Assembly (NCBI GenBank): GCA_026399075.1
Contig: JAPLRR010000068.1
Coordinates: forward strand, 1 to 64,000
Direction of reading: 5' to 3'
From: Methylococcales bacterium
GTDB lineage: Bacteria; Pseudomonadota; Gammaproteobacteria; Methylococcales; Methylomonadaceae
DNA: 64,000 nt
Shown here one piece after another: positions 7,665 to 14,671 of the stretch. The notes beneath the pieces were generated by a model. That model was not told the DNA's origin. It saw only the letters and a list, made by a program, of their open reading frames with translations, and made no database searches. The position numbers and the translations under genes were made by a program. Numbering within the stretch: position 1 is the first letter of the stretch; each line of letters opens with the position of its first letter.

Positions 7665-8999
7665 TCAATCAAACCCCGTAATTTGGCTAAAAAAACTCCC
7701 TTGCGCCAAACGGGTTTTAACTTGGTCGCCGATGCTTAGCTGTTCGGTAGTGTGGATGATTTGTCCGGTGGTGGTTAGGCTGGTGAGGGCATAGCCCCGG
7801 TTTAAGATGGCTAATGGGCTGACGGCGTGTAGGGTTTGGCTGTTATGGGTTAGGCGTTGTTGGCTACGTTCCAGTTTACGCTGCATGAGGTCTAGCAAGC
7901 GTTTGTTTAGATAAGCTTGTTGCTGCTGGTAGTGGTTGAGGCGGACGGTGGGGCTGTGTTGCCAAAGCTGGGCGGTTTTTGCTTCTAGCTGGTGTTTTTG
8001 GTGGCGCAGTTTGCTTTGTTGGGCTTGCACCAAGCGCAATTCCAATTCATCCAGGCGTTGGGCATTTCTGGCCAATTTTTGGCCGGGGTGTTGCTGTTGC
8101 AGGCGCTGGCTTAACCACGTCAATGCCTGTTGGTGGCGTTGTAGTTGGCGTTGCTGATGTTGTTGCAAACGCATTTCAAACTGTTGGAATTGGGCTAACC
8201 AGGCTTGTTGGTCAGGCACGGCATGTTCGGCGGCGGCTGAAGGGGTGGCGGCGCGTAGGTCGGCGACAAAATCTGCGATGGTCACGTCGGTTTCGTGGCC
8301 TACGGCAGAGATGATGGGGATGTTACTGGCGCTGATGGCGCGCGCCACGCGTTCTTCATTAAACGCCCACAAGTCTTCCAGTGAGCCACCGCCACGGCCT
8401 AAAATAATCAGGTCGCAATCCTGCTGGTCATTGGCCAGGGCGATGGCTTTGGTGATTTCATATTGGGCATTGTCGCCTTGTACGGACACCGGGTAAATGA
8501 TCACCGGGACTGCCGCAAACCGCCGCCGCAAAACAGTGATGATGTCGCGGATGGCCGCACCAGTAGGGGAGGTGATAACCGCGATGGCTTTGGGCAAGGT
8601 CGGGATTGGGAGTTTACGCTCTGCATCAAACAAGCCTTCTGCCAGCAGTTTTTGTTTTAAGGCGACAAATGCCCGTTGCAATGCGCCGTCCCCCGACGCT
8701 TCCATAGCTTCGACGATCAGCTGGAAATCGCCCCTAGGCTCATACAAGCTTACTTGTGCCTTAAGCAGCACTTGTTTACCGTTTTCCGGCTTAAAGGCCA
8801 GTTTGCGTTGGGCGGTTTTAAACATTGCGCAGCGCACTTGGGCATTGGCATCTTTAAGCGAAAAATATAAATGGCCTGAAGCGGGTTGGGTGAGGTTGGA
8901 AATTTCACCTTCCACCCAAACGCCCCAAAAATGCTCGCTCAGCAAGCGGTTGCTGGCGCGGTTGAGTTGGGTGACGGTCATGACATTTTCGGGTTTCAT
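7665..8999 (-). CDS. xseA: Exodeoxyribonuclease VII large subunit
   Basis: The 444-residue product has an N-terminal OB-fold (VWVEGEISNLTQPASGHLYF), the catalytic exonuclease VII region with AVITSPTGAAIRDI and LGRGGGSLEDLWAFN, then GHETDVTIADFVADLRAATP, and a long glutamine-rich coiled coil before the C-terminal AILNRGYALTS. It is full length for the family. The enzyme, with XseB, degrades single-stranded DNA in both directions in mismatch repair and recombination. It diverges from the exporter gene at 9085. xseB is not in the window. Confidence 0.97.
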   Translation of the reverse strand: MKPENVMTVTQLNRASNRLLSEHFWGVWVEGEISNLTQPASGHLYFSLKDANAQVRCAMFKTAQRKLAFKPENGKQVLLKAQVSLYEPRGDFQLIVEAMEASGDGALQRAFVALKQKLLAEGLFDAERKLPIPTLPKAIAVITSPTGAAIRDIITVLRRRFAAVPVIIYPVSVQGDNAQYEITKAIALANDQQDCDLIILGRGGGSLEDLWAFNEERVARAISASNIPIISAVGHETDVTIADFVADLRAATPSAAAEHAVPDQQAWLAQFQQFEMRLQQHQQRQLQRHQQALTWLSQRLQQQHPGQKLARNAQRLDELELRLVQAQQSKLRHQKHQLEAKTAQLWQHSPTVRLNHYQQQQAYLNKRLLDLMQRKLERSQQRLTHNSQTLHAVSPLAILNRGYALTSLTTTGQIIHTTEQLSIGDQVKTRLAQGSFFSQITGFD

Positions 9000-9084
9000 T
9001 GCGATCCATTTAGATTGAGTGCAGGCTTATCTGGCAGACTATTGTAAAATACTTGGCTTTTATGTACACAAAAAGAGGCTAGAC

Positions 9085-9405
9085 ATGGCGTGGTTACTTT
9101 TATTTTCTGCGGGTCTTATGGAAATAATTTTTGCATTAAGCCTGAAATATAACGAAGGCTTCACCAAACTTTGGCCTAGTGTGATTACGGCTTGTTCCGG
9201 AATAGGCAGCTTTGGCCTGTTGATGTGGGCAATCAAAACTTTACCTTTGGGCACGGCTTATGCGGTGTGGACTGGCATGGGCGCGGTGGGCGTGGCAATA
9301 TTGGGGATTATTTTGTTTAAAGAATCAGTCGATTGGTACCGCTTGGCATCTATTGCCTTGGTGGTTGCCGGGATAGTTGGGCTTAAGCTGACGGACAGCC
9401 ATTAA
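9085..9405 (+). CDS. gdx: SMR-family guanidinium exporter (Gdx/SugE-like)
   Basis: A 106-residue protein with four membrane helices. The first helix contains the essential glutamate (LLLFSAGLMEIIFALSLKY), and the segment LPLGTAYAVWTGMGAVG is the hallmark of the SugE/Gdx branch of small multidrug resistance transporters, which exports guanidinium in exchange for protons. An upstream TTG-initiated extension is open, but the ATG at 9085, preceded by AGAGG, gives the canonical MAWLLLF start. No guanidine riboswitch could be recognised upstream. The gene ends 1 nt before tusB and so probably shares its transcript. Confidence 0.92.
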   Translation: MAWLLLFSAGLMEIIFALSLKYNEGFTKLWPSVITACSGIGSFGLLMWAIKTLPLGTAYAVWTGMGAVGVAILGIILFKESVDWYRLASIALVVAGIVGLKLTDSH

Positions 9406-9406
9406 T

Positions 9407-9697
9407 ATGTTGCACCTGATTTCCCAATCGCCAGTGCCATTGGCTGTTTTAGGGCGTATTGCCGAAGGTGACGCGGTGGTGTTCCTTGAAAATTCGGTGC
9501 TCAACTTATTGCAGGCTGGGCCTTTGGCGGGTAGCTTATTGGCATTGTTGCCGCATAACCGCTTGTGTGTATTGCAGGATGATCTGGCGATTAGGGGAAT
9601 TGCCCCTAGCGCGCTGCTGAGTGGCCTTGAGGTGATTAATTACGCCGCCTTGGTTGGTTTAACCGTTAGCCATGCCCAAATCCAATCATGGTCATGA
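9407..9697 (+). CDS. tusB: Sulfurtransferase complex subunit TusB (DsrH-like)
   Basis: This 96-residue protein matches the small DsrH/TusB fold: MLHLISQSP start, a central GDAVVFLENSVLN strand-helix and LCVLQDDLAIRG. In the sulfur-relay system TusBCD hands persulfide to TusE for 2-thiouridine synthesis at tRNA position 34 (with MnmA), or to DsrC in sulfur oxidisers. tusC and tusD are not adjacent. It follows gdx by 1 nt and overlaps tusE by 10 nt, so the three are co-transcribed. Confidence 0.8.
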   Translation: MLHLISQSPVPLAVLGRIAEGDAVVFLENSVLNLLQAGPLAGSLLALLPHNRLCVLQDDLAIRGIAPSALLSGLEVINYAALVGLTVSHAQIQSWS

Positions 9698-10014
9698 TTG
9701 AAACCAGCCTGACGCTAAATAGCGAAGGATTTTTGCTGCACTTAGCCGATTGGGATGAGTCTGTAGCCATGCAGCTGGCGGCCTTAAACGCGATTATTTT
9801 GACGGAAGCGCATTGGGAAATTATTTGGTTTATGCGCGCTTATTATCTGCAATATAAACATCTGCCCAATGCCCGTGTATTCACTAAAGCCATTGCCAAA
9901 CAATTGGGTGAGGAGAAGGGCAATAGCCGCTATTTGCACCGCTTATTCCCGGATGGCCCTTTGAAGTACACCTGCAAACTGGCGGGTTTACCTAAACCGC
10001 CAACCTGCTTGTAA
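9688..10014 (+). CDS. tusE: TusE/DsrC-family sulfur carrier with both DsrC cysteines
   Basis: A 108-residue DsrC/TusE/DsvC-family protein: GFLLHLADWDE, HWEIIWFMRAYY and the mobile C-terminal arm LAGLPKPPTCL. The penultimate cysteine C107 is the persulfide-carrying residue common to all members. A second cysteine, C96, lies 11 residues earlier, the spacing of CysB in true DsrC proteins, whereas E. coli TusE has no cysteine there. The context (tusB, no dsr genes) suggests a tRNA-thiolation role, but the two-cysteine arm would allow DsrC-like disulfide or trisulfide chemistry. The start could be MVMIE (9688) or MIE (9694). Confidence 0.88.
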   Translation: MVMIETSLTLNSEGFLLHLADWDESVAMQLAALNAIILTEAHWEIIWFMRAYYLQYKHLPNARVFTKAIAKQLGEEKGNSRYLHRLFPDGPLKYTCKLAGLPKPPTCL

Positions 10015-10022
10015 GACCATCC

Positions 10023-10418
10023 TCACACTTGTTTAAAACGGTGGATTAAACGCCGTTCTTTTTTGTTGGGTTTGTGGTCTTGGCCGCTAAAATCGAAGAG
10101 TTCTCGCTGTTCACGGATTTGCGCCATTTGCAGTTCGCGTTTTGCCAAGCTTTCGGGGCTTTCTTCATAGAGCAAAACCGCTTCTTTTGCGCCGCGCCGT
10201 TGGTGGGACAGGGAGATAACCGTGATATCCCAGCGCAGTCCTTCTTTGCTGATGGACAGCAAAGCCCCCGGCCTGATTTCTTTGCCGGGTTTACTGCGCT
10301 GGTTGTTGATATGGACTTTGCCGCCAGCAATGGCTTCGGCGGCAAATTTTCGGGTCTTAAAAAAACGTGCGGCCCATAACCATTTGTCCAAGCGGACGGA
10401 TTCCAGTTCTGTTTGCAC
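10023..10418 (-). CDS. hslR: Ribosome-associated heat shock protein Hsp15
   Basis: The 131-residue protein starts with an S4 RNA-binding domain (VRLDKWLWAARFFKTRKFA, then GGKVHINNQRSKPGKEI) and ends in a basic tail with NKKERRLIHRFKQV. Both features and the length match HslR, which binds free 50S subunits carrying a stalled peptidyl-tRNA and helps recycle them after heat stress. It converges with tusE with only 8 bp between and is 7 bp downstream of ispH. Confidence 0.93.
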   Translation of the reverse strand: MQTELESVRLDKWLWAARFFKTRKFAAEAIAGGKVHINNQRSKPGKEIRPGALLSISKEGLRWDITVISLSHQRRGAKEAVLLYEESPESLAKRELQMAQIREQRELFDFSGQDHKPNKKERRLIHRFKQV

Positions 10419-10425
10419 GGGTGGC

Positions 10426-11364
10426 TTATTTTTTCAGGCCTTTGGGCAAAGAAAACACGACTTTCTCTTCTATGCCTTGAATTTCAATGGTGGATTTGCC
10501 GCCCCATTGTTTTAACTGGCTGATGACTTCCTGCACCAACACTTCGGGTGCTGAAGCGCCTGCGGTAACGCCGACGATACCCACGCCATCAAACCAACTT
10601 TGCTGCATGTCGCTGGCAGTGTCGATCAAATACGCTTTTCTGCCCAGTTGCTCGGCAATTTCGCGTAGGCGGTTAGAGTTTGAACTGTTGATAGAACCAA
10701 CGACGAGTATAATTTCCGCTGTTTTAGCCAGTTCATGGACTGCATCTTGGCGGTTTTGGGTGGCGTAACAAATGTCGTCTTTTTTCTGTTCTTGGATGGA
10801 AGTAAAACGCGCCCTTAAGGCATCGACCATGATCTTGGTGTCGGTCATGGACAGCGTGGTTTGGGTCACATAAGCCAGGTTGTCGGGGTTGTTGACCTTC
10901 AATTTGGCCACGTCGTCCGGAGTTTCCACCAAATAAATGCCGCCATTTTCAGTACATTTATCATATTGGCCCATGGTGCCTTCCACTTCGGGATGTCCGG
11001 CATGGCCAATCAGTATGACTTCACGGTCTGATTGCGCGTGTTTGGAAACTTGAATGTGGACTTTGGTCACCAAAGGGCAGGTGGCATCAAAGACCGTTAA
11101 GTTGCGTTCTTTGGCTTCTTTTTGGACTTGCTTGGAAACGCCGTGGGCGCTAAAAATCAGGTAAGAACCGACGGGCACATCTGTTAATTCTTCAATAAAA
11201 ATAGCGCCTTTTTCTTTGAGGCCATCTACCACAGTGCGGTTATGGACGACTTCGTGACGGACATAAATGGGTGCGCCAAACGCAGCGATGGCTTGGTCAA
11301 CAATTTCAATGGCGCGGTCTACACCGGCACAGAATCCACGGGGGTTAGCGAGAACAATTTGCAT
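10426..11364 (-). CDS. ispH: 4-hydroxy-3-methylbut-2-enyl diphosphate reductase
   Basis: A 312-residue 4Fe-4S enzyme that makes IPP and DMAPP in the last step of the MEP isoprenoid pathway. The three cluster cysteines are visible ([22 protein letters not shown] and [11 protein letters not shown]), as are the substrate-contacting [23 protein letters not shown] and [12 protein letters not shown]. Length is normal. It lies 7 bp upstream of hslR and 36 bp downstream of rraA on the same strand. Confidence 0.97.
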   Translation of the reverse strand: MQIVLANPRGFCAGVDRAIEIVDQAIAAFGAPIYVRHEVVHNRTVVDGLKEKGAIFIEELTDVPVGSYLIFSAHGVSKQVQKEAKERNLTVFDATCPLVTKVHIQVSKHAQSDREVILIGHAGHPEVEGTMGQYDKCTENGGIYLVETPDDVAKLKVNNPDNLAYVTQTTLSMTDTKIMVDALRARFTSIQEQKKDDICYATQNRQDAVHELAKTAEIILVVGSINSSNSNRLREIAEQLGRKAYLIDTASDMQQSWFDGVGIVGVTAGASAPEVLVQEVISQLKQWGGKSTIEIQGIEEKVVFSLPKGLKK

Positions 11365-11400
11365 ATCTTGACTTCTTTACTAGGTTAATGTGGGTATATT

Positions 11401-11886
11401 TTAACTCAACATGACGGCACTTACGATAATTCCGTCGCTATCTGCATATAAAAAATGATCTTTTTTGAAATTGACCCCGGCAAAAGAGACTAATAAACCG
11501 CGGTCGCCATGGCCTTTTTTATGGCTACCCAAGGGGTGTGCATGTAGGGCGCGTATGCCTATCGGTAGGCTAGCCAGCTTTGCGGAATCGCGTATGCAGC
11601 CATAAACGACGATACCTTGCCAACCCTGCGCCACCGCTATCACCGCCAGATCATAATCCAGCAACGCGCAACGGTGCGAGCCGCCGCCATCAATCACCAA
11701 GACCCGGTCTAGCCCGTTTTCGGCCAGCACGGTTTTAACCAATTCATTGTCTTCAAAGGTTTTTAAGGTGGCAATTTTTCCCGAAAATTCCAGCTTGCCG
11801 CCATAAGCTATAAATAAAGGTTCGGCAATTTGAAATTGAAGCTCCCCAGCATGGGCGTCGCACAGTTCGGCAGTGGTTGTTGGCAT
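11401..11886 (-). CDS. rraA: Regulator of ribonuclease E activity A (RraA-like)
   Basis: A 161-residue trimeric RraA-fold protein. Recognisable blocks are TTAELCDAHAG at the start, VLVIDGGGSHRCALLD, GIVVYGCIRD with the conserved R-D, and KKGHGDRGLLVSFAGV. Gammaproteobacterial RraA binds RNase E and slows RNA decay, but close relatives are oxaloacetate decarboxylase/HMG aldolases and the G-x-R-D motif is shared, so enzyme activity is possible. Length agrees with RraA. Confidence 0.9.
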   Translation of the reverse strand: MPTTTAELCDAHAGELQFQIAEPLFIAYGGKLEFSGKIATLKTFEDNELVKTVLAENGLDRVLVIDGGGSHRCALLDYDLAVIAVAQGWQGIVVYGCIRDSAKLASLPIGIRALHAHPLGSHKKGHGDRGLLVSFAGVNFKKDHFLYADSDGIIVSAVMLS

Positions 11887-11930
11887 AGGAGAGGCTCAGA
11901 GTTGGGTTACACACAAAGTGAATGCTGTAC

Positions 11931-13274
11931 TTAGCCAGTATAACGCGCCAACAAGCCATTAGCACTGTGTATTTCCGGTAGCGGAATTTTAACTTCATAC
12001 CCACCGCCAGAGGCTTCTTCCATCGCTTGCCCGTACATATTTTCCATGCGTTCAACAATAATGTCCCGGTTGCCTTCGGGCAAGATCAACTCCAATTTAT
12101 CACCCACCGAAAATTTGTTTTTTACATCAATCGTGGCCAGCCCAGTTTCGGCCTCATAAGACCGGATTTCACCACAAAACTGCTGTTGATGGCTTTTGGA
12201 ATAGCCGGTGATGTAGTTTTGATGTTCATGGGTATGATGGCGCTGGTAAAAACCATCGGTATAACCCCGGTTCGCCAAATTCTCTAACACCCCTATCAGC
12301 TCCGGTTGGAATTGGCGGCCTGCCAAAGCATCATCAATGGCTTGCCGATAAGTTTGGGCCGTCCGCGCGACATAATAATGCGATTTGGTGCGGCCTTCTA
12401 TTTTAAGGCTGTCGATGCCAATTTCAACCAGGCGTTGCACATGCTCAATTGCCCGCAAGTCTTTGGAGTTCATGATGTAAGTGCCGTTTTCATCTTCCAT
12501 GATCGGTAACAGTTCACCTTTGCGGCCTTCTTCTTCAAGAAAATAAATATTGTCGGCCAATGGGTGGCGTTCTGCACCGCCGCAACTGGCATTGCTGATG
12601 TCAGCCATGGACAGCACACCGCTGGCAAGCACCATATCACCTTCGGCATTTTCTTCGGCGGGCAGGGTGTCATATTTCCAGCGGCAAGAATTGGTGCAAG
12701 TGCCTTGATTGGGGTCACGGTGGTTAAAATAACCGGACAGCAAACAGCGCCCCGAATAGGCAATACATAAAGCGCCATGCACAAACACTTCCAGTTCCAT
12801 ATCAGGGCAGCGCTGGCGGATGTCGGCAATCTCATCCAAGGACAATTCGCGGGACAAAATAACCCGCGTCAGCCCCATGCTTTGCCAGAACTTAACCGCC
12901 GCATAATTCACCGTATTGGCCTGCACCGACAAATGGATAGGCATTTCCGGCCATGCTTCACGGGTCATCATAATCAGGCCAGGGTCGGCCATAATCAGGG
13001 CATCCGGCTGCATGGCTATAATCGGCGCCAAGTCTGCCATAAAGGTTTTGACCTTGGCATTATGGGGAATGACATTAGCCGCCAGAAAAAACTTTTTGCC
13101 CAGCTGGTGCGCTTCGTTAATGCCTTTGGCCAAGTTGTCCGCCAAAAAATCGTTGTTGCGCACCCGCAAACTATAGCGCGGCTGTCCGGCATAAACCGCA
13201 TCCGCGCCATAAGCAAACGCATAGCGCATATTTCTGATCGTGCCCGCTGGGGATAAAAGTTCTATTGGTTTCAT
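11931..13274 (-). CDS. trhP: U32-family tRNA hydroxylation protein TrhP (YegQ)
   Basis: This 447-residue U32 protein begins MKPIELLSPAGTIRNMRYAF, contains GRCLLSGYFNHRDPNQGTC with cysteines expected to ligand an iron-sulfur cluster, and KIEGRTKSHYYVARTA, diagnostic of the TrhP/YegQ branch. TrhP supports prephenate-dependent hydroxylation of U34 in tRNA. A C-terminal beta domain with VGDKLELILPEGN is present, so the protein is full length. It is 44 bp upstream of rraA on the same strand. Older annotation would call it a collagenase-like peptidase. Confidence 0.9.
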   Translation of the reverse strand: MKPIELLSPAGTIRNMRYAFAYGADAVYAGQPRYSLRVRNNDFLADNLAKGINEAHQLGKKFFLAANVIPHNAKVKTFMADLAPIIAMQPDALIMADPGLIMMTREAWPEMPIHLSVQANTVNYAAVKFWQSMGLTRVILSRELSLDEIADIRQRCPDMELEVFVHGALCIAYSGRCLLSGYFNHRDPNQGTCTNSCRWKYDTLPAEENAEGDMVLASGVLSMADISNASCGGAERHPLADNIYFLEEEGRKGELLPIMEDENGTYIMNSKDLRAIEHVQRLVEIGIDSLKIEGRTKSHYYVARTAQTYRQAIDDALAGRQFQPELIGVLENLANRGYTDGFYQRHHTHEHQNYITGYSKSHQQQFCGEIRSYEAETGLATIDVKNKFSVGDKLELILPEGNRDIIVERMENMYGQAMEEASGGGYEVKIPLPEIHSANGLLARYTG

Positions 13275-13678
13275 GTTGATGGTTTTTAAAAGAAACGGAA
13301 TGACGGGTATTTTATCCTAAGGGACGGGGATAAATTAAATTAATGGTGGCTAGGAGGGTAGAGACCTTGCAATGCAAGGTCTTTAAGGATTACCGTGCGA
13401 AACAGCAAGTTTGGAAAGCTATAAAAATCCACATCGAAAAAGCTGTGATGCGGTGGCTACCCTGTTATGCGTTCTACAAGTTATCTGCCTTAGGAAAATG
13501 GGGACTGGTGTTGCAAAATTACCGCATCACAAAAGTAGGAAAATATGATTGTACAAGACCTAACTACAACTTTTTGGAAACCAAACGCATAGTGGTGAAA
13601 AACTACAAACTTAAACAACAGCATCATACGGCTGTCTTGCCTCGATTAACAACGCAGTAAGGATAGGCAGCCTGATGG
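13275..13678. other. Intergenic region upstream of higB, no convincing gene
   Basis: A forward frame of 105 codons (13343-13660) spans most of the region but begins within a palindrome, has no ribosome binding site and no recognisable motif, so I do not call it a gene. It may be the decayed remains of a mobile element. The palindrome is listed separately. Confidence 0.4.
13362..13382. repeat. Perfect 21-bp palindrome AGACCTTGCA-A-TGCAAGGTCT
   Basis: The arms 13362-13371 and 13373-13382 are perfectly complementary around one central A. The sequence resembles the inverted repeat at 7557-7589 (AGACCTGCGA / TCGCAGGTCT), suggesting a dispersed palindrome family. It lies about 90 bp upstream of trhP, divergent from it. 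Confidence 0.55.
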
Positions 13679-14062
13679 TTGCGGGAATATGGGTTGGGGT
13701 ACCAAGCCCATCAATTTAGAAAAACCCTATGCGCTACCATAGCTTTGGATTGTAATCTGTTAGCTAACCGGATACTATCCAGCAAAATTAAAAATTTTCG
13801 CCGTGCCGGATTGCAACCTTTCTTCGAAACAGGCTCTAAAGCAGGTATTTGCCCAGAACATGCGCCGCGATTAAAACGCATTCTTGGTATTCTTGATGCA
13901 GCCATGCTGGTCGAACAAATTAATATTCCAGGATTAAAGTTGCATAAACTTACTGGAAATCTAATTGGGTTCTGGGCGGTTACAGTAAGTGGAAACTGGC
14001 GAGTAATTTTTCGTTTTGAGAATGGTGAAGCGATGCTTCTGGATTATGTGGACTACCATTAG
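13679..14062 (+). CDS. higB: HigB-like toxin (RelE superfamily), start uncertain
   Basis: The last 91 residues match HigB, an mRNA interferase acting on the ribosome: IKNFRRAGLQPFFETGS, ICPEHAPRLKRILGILD, NIPGLKLHKL, GFWAVTVSGNWRVIFRF and a DYVDYH end. Homologues begin MIKxF, but here the codon before IKNF is AAA and no ATG or GTG is present, so initiation must use the distant TTG at 13679, TTG 13745, or ATT at 13787. No good ribosome binding site is visible at any of these. The gene may be weakly expressed or start-damaged. higA follows 9 bp downstream. Confidence 0.8.
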   Translation: MREYGLGYQAHQFRKTLCATIALDCNLLANRILSSKIKNFRRAGLQPFFETGSKAGICPEHAPRLKRILGILDAAMLVEQINIPGLKLHKLTGNLIGFWAVTVSGNWRVIFRFENGEAMLLDYVDYH

Positions 14063-14071
14063 GAGACTCTT

Positions 14072-14359
14072 ATGCCCATGTTTAACCCACCTCACCCCGG
14101 TGAAATTCTAAAAGAAGATGTCATGCCTGAACTAGGTATTACGGTTGGGAAGTTCGCAGCTCATCTGGGTATTTCCCGTCCACACCTCTCTAAGCTATTG
14201 AATGGACGGGCCAGTATTACTGCTGAGATGGATCTAAAACTGTCCGAAGCATTTGGGCAAGCCCCTGGTTTGTGGCTTAGAATGCAGACTAGCTATGATC
14301 TTTGGCAAGCGGAACAAAAACCACGGCAAGCTGTAGCACTGTTGAGGGTTGTTGCATAG
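14072..14359 (+). CDS. higA: HigA-like antitoxin (XRE helix-turn-helix)
   Basis: A 95-residue HigA/VapI-type antitoxin with a PPHPGEILKEDVMPELGIT start and the HTH segment KFAAHLGISRPHLSKLLNGR, followed by the dimerisation helix ending in GLWLRMQTSYDLWQAEQ. It neutralises HigB and is expected to bind the operon operator and repress. The ATG at 14072 is preceded by AGGAG (14061-14065), a strong ribosome binding site, in contrast to higB. The pair sits convergent to the NACHT gene. Confidence 0.92.
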   Translation: MPMFNPPHPGEILKEDVMPELGITVGKFAAHLGISRPHLSKLLNGRASITAEMDLKLSEAFGQAPGLWLRMQTSYDLWQAEQKPRQAVALLRVVA

Positions 14360-14671
14360 AACCTACGCCTAACTGAAGCCTCCAGCGGAGCTTTGCTCGC
14401 TGGGAAAATGGGGTCAGGACGGTGCGATATGAAAGACCTGCTCCCTTTGTGTGGTGACGCGAGGCGTGGCAAATTTAATAAATTTTTAAAACGACTTAAC
14501 CTAACGCACCTTAAAATTTGAATTACGCCGATTATTCACTAATCCGACAGCAATTTCGAAGGGAAAGACGCTGTTAAGGCATTTAAGACTGCATTGTTCG
14601 CTATTGATGCGGTTCCATCTGACTAAATAAAATCACCTGTCGAAGTGATTTTGAAGACTCTGAGTGTTAAG
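14360..14671. other. Intergenic region between higA and the NACHT gene
   Basis: No gene is seen. The only clear structure is the hairpin at 14629-14652. A GGGGTCAGG tract near 14410 resembles ends of REP-associated elements but is too short to assign. Confidence 0.4.
14629..14652 (-). terminator. Probable terminator of the NACHT gene
   Basis: The 8-bp stem AAAATCAC / GTGATTTT encloses an 8-nt loop 20 nt beyond the NACHT stop codon. Read on the minus strand it is followed by ATTTAG with T-rich 3' flank, compatible with an intrinsic terminator. Confidence 0.5.

Noticed and set aside
9000..9084. Guanidine riboswitch upstream of gdx
   Set aside because: The 85-bp spacer shows no ACGR motif pair or class I core that I could match.
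13343..13660. 105-codon forward frame before higB
   Set aside because: It begins within a palindrome, lacks a ribosome binding site and shows no domain or motif.
14399..14460. REP-associated tyrosine transposase element end (GGGGTCAGG tract)
   Set aside because: The similarity is limited to a few bases and no transposase or stable hairpin follows.
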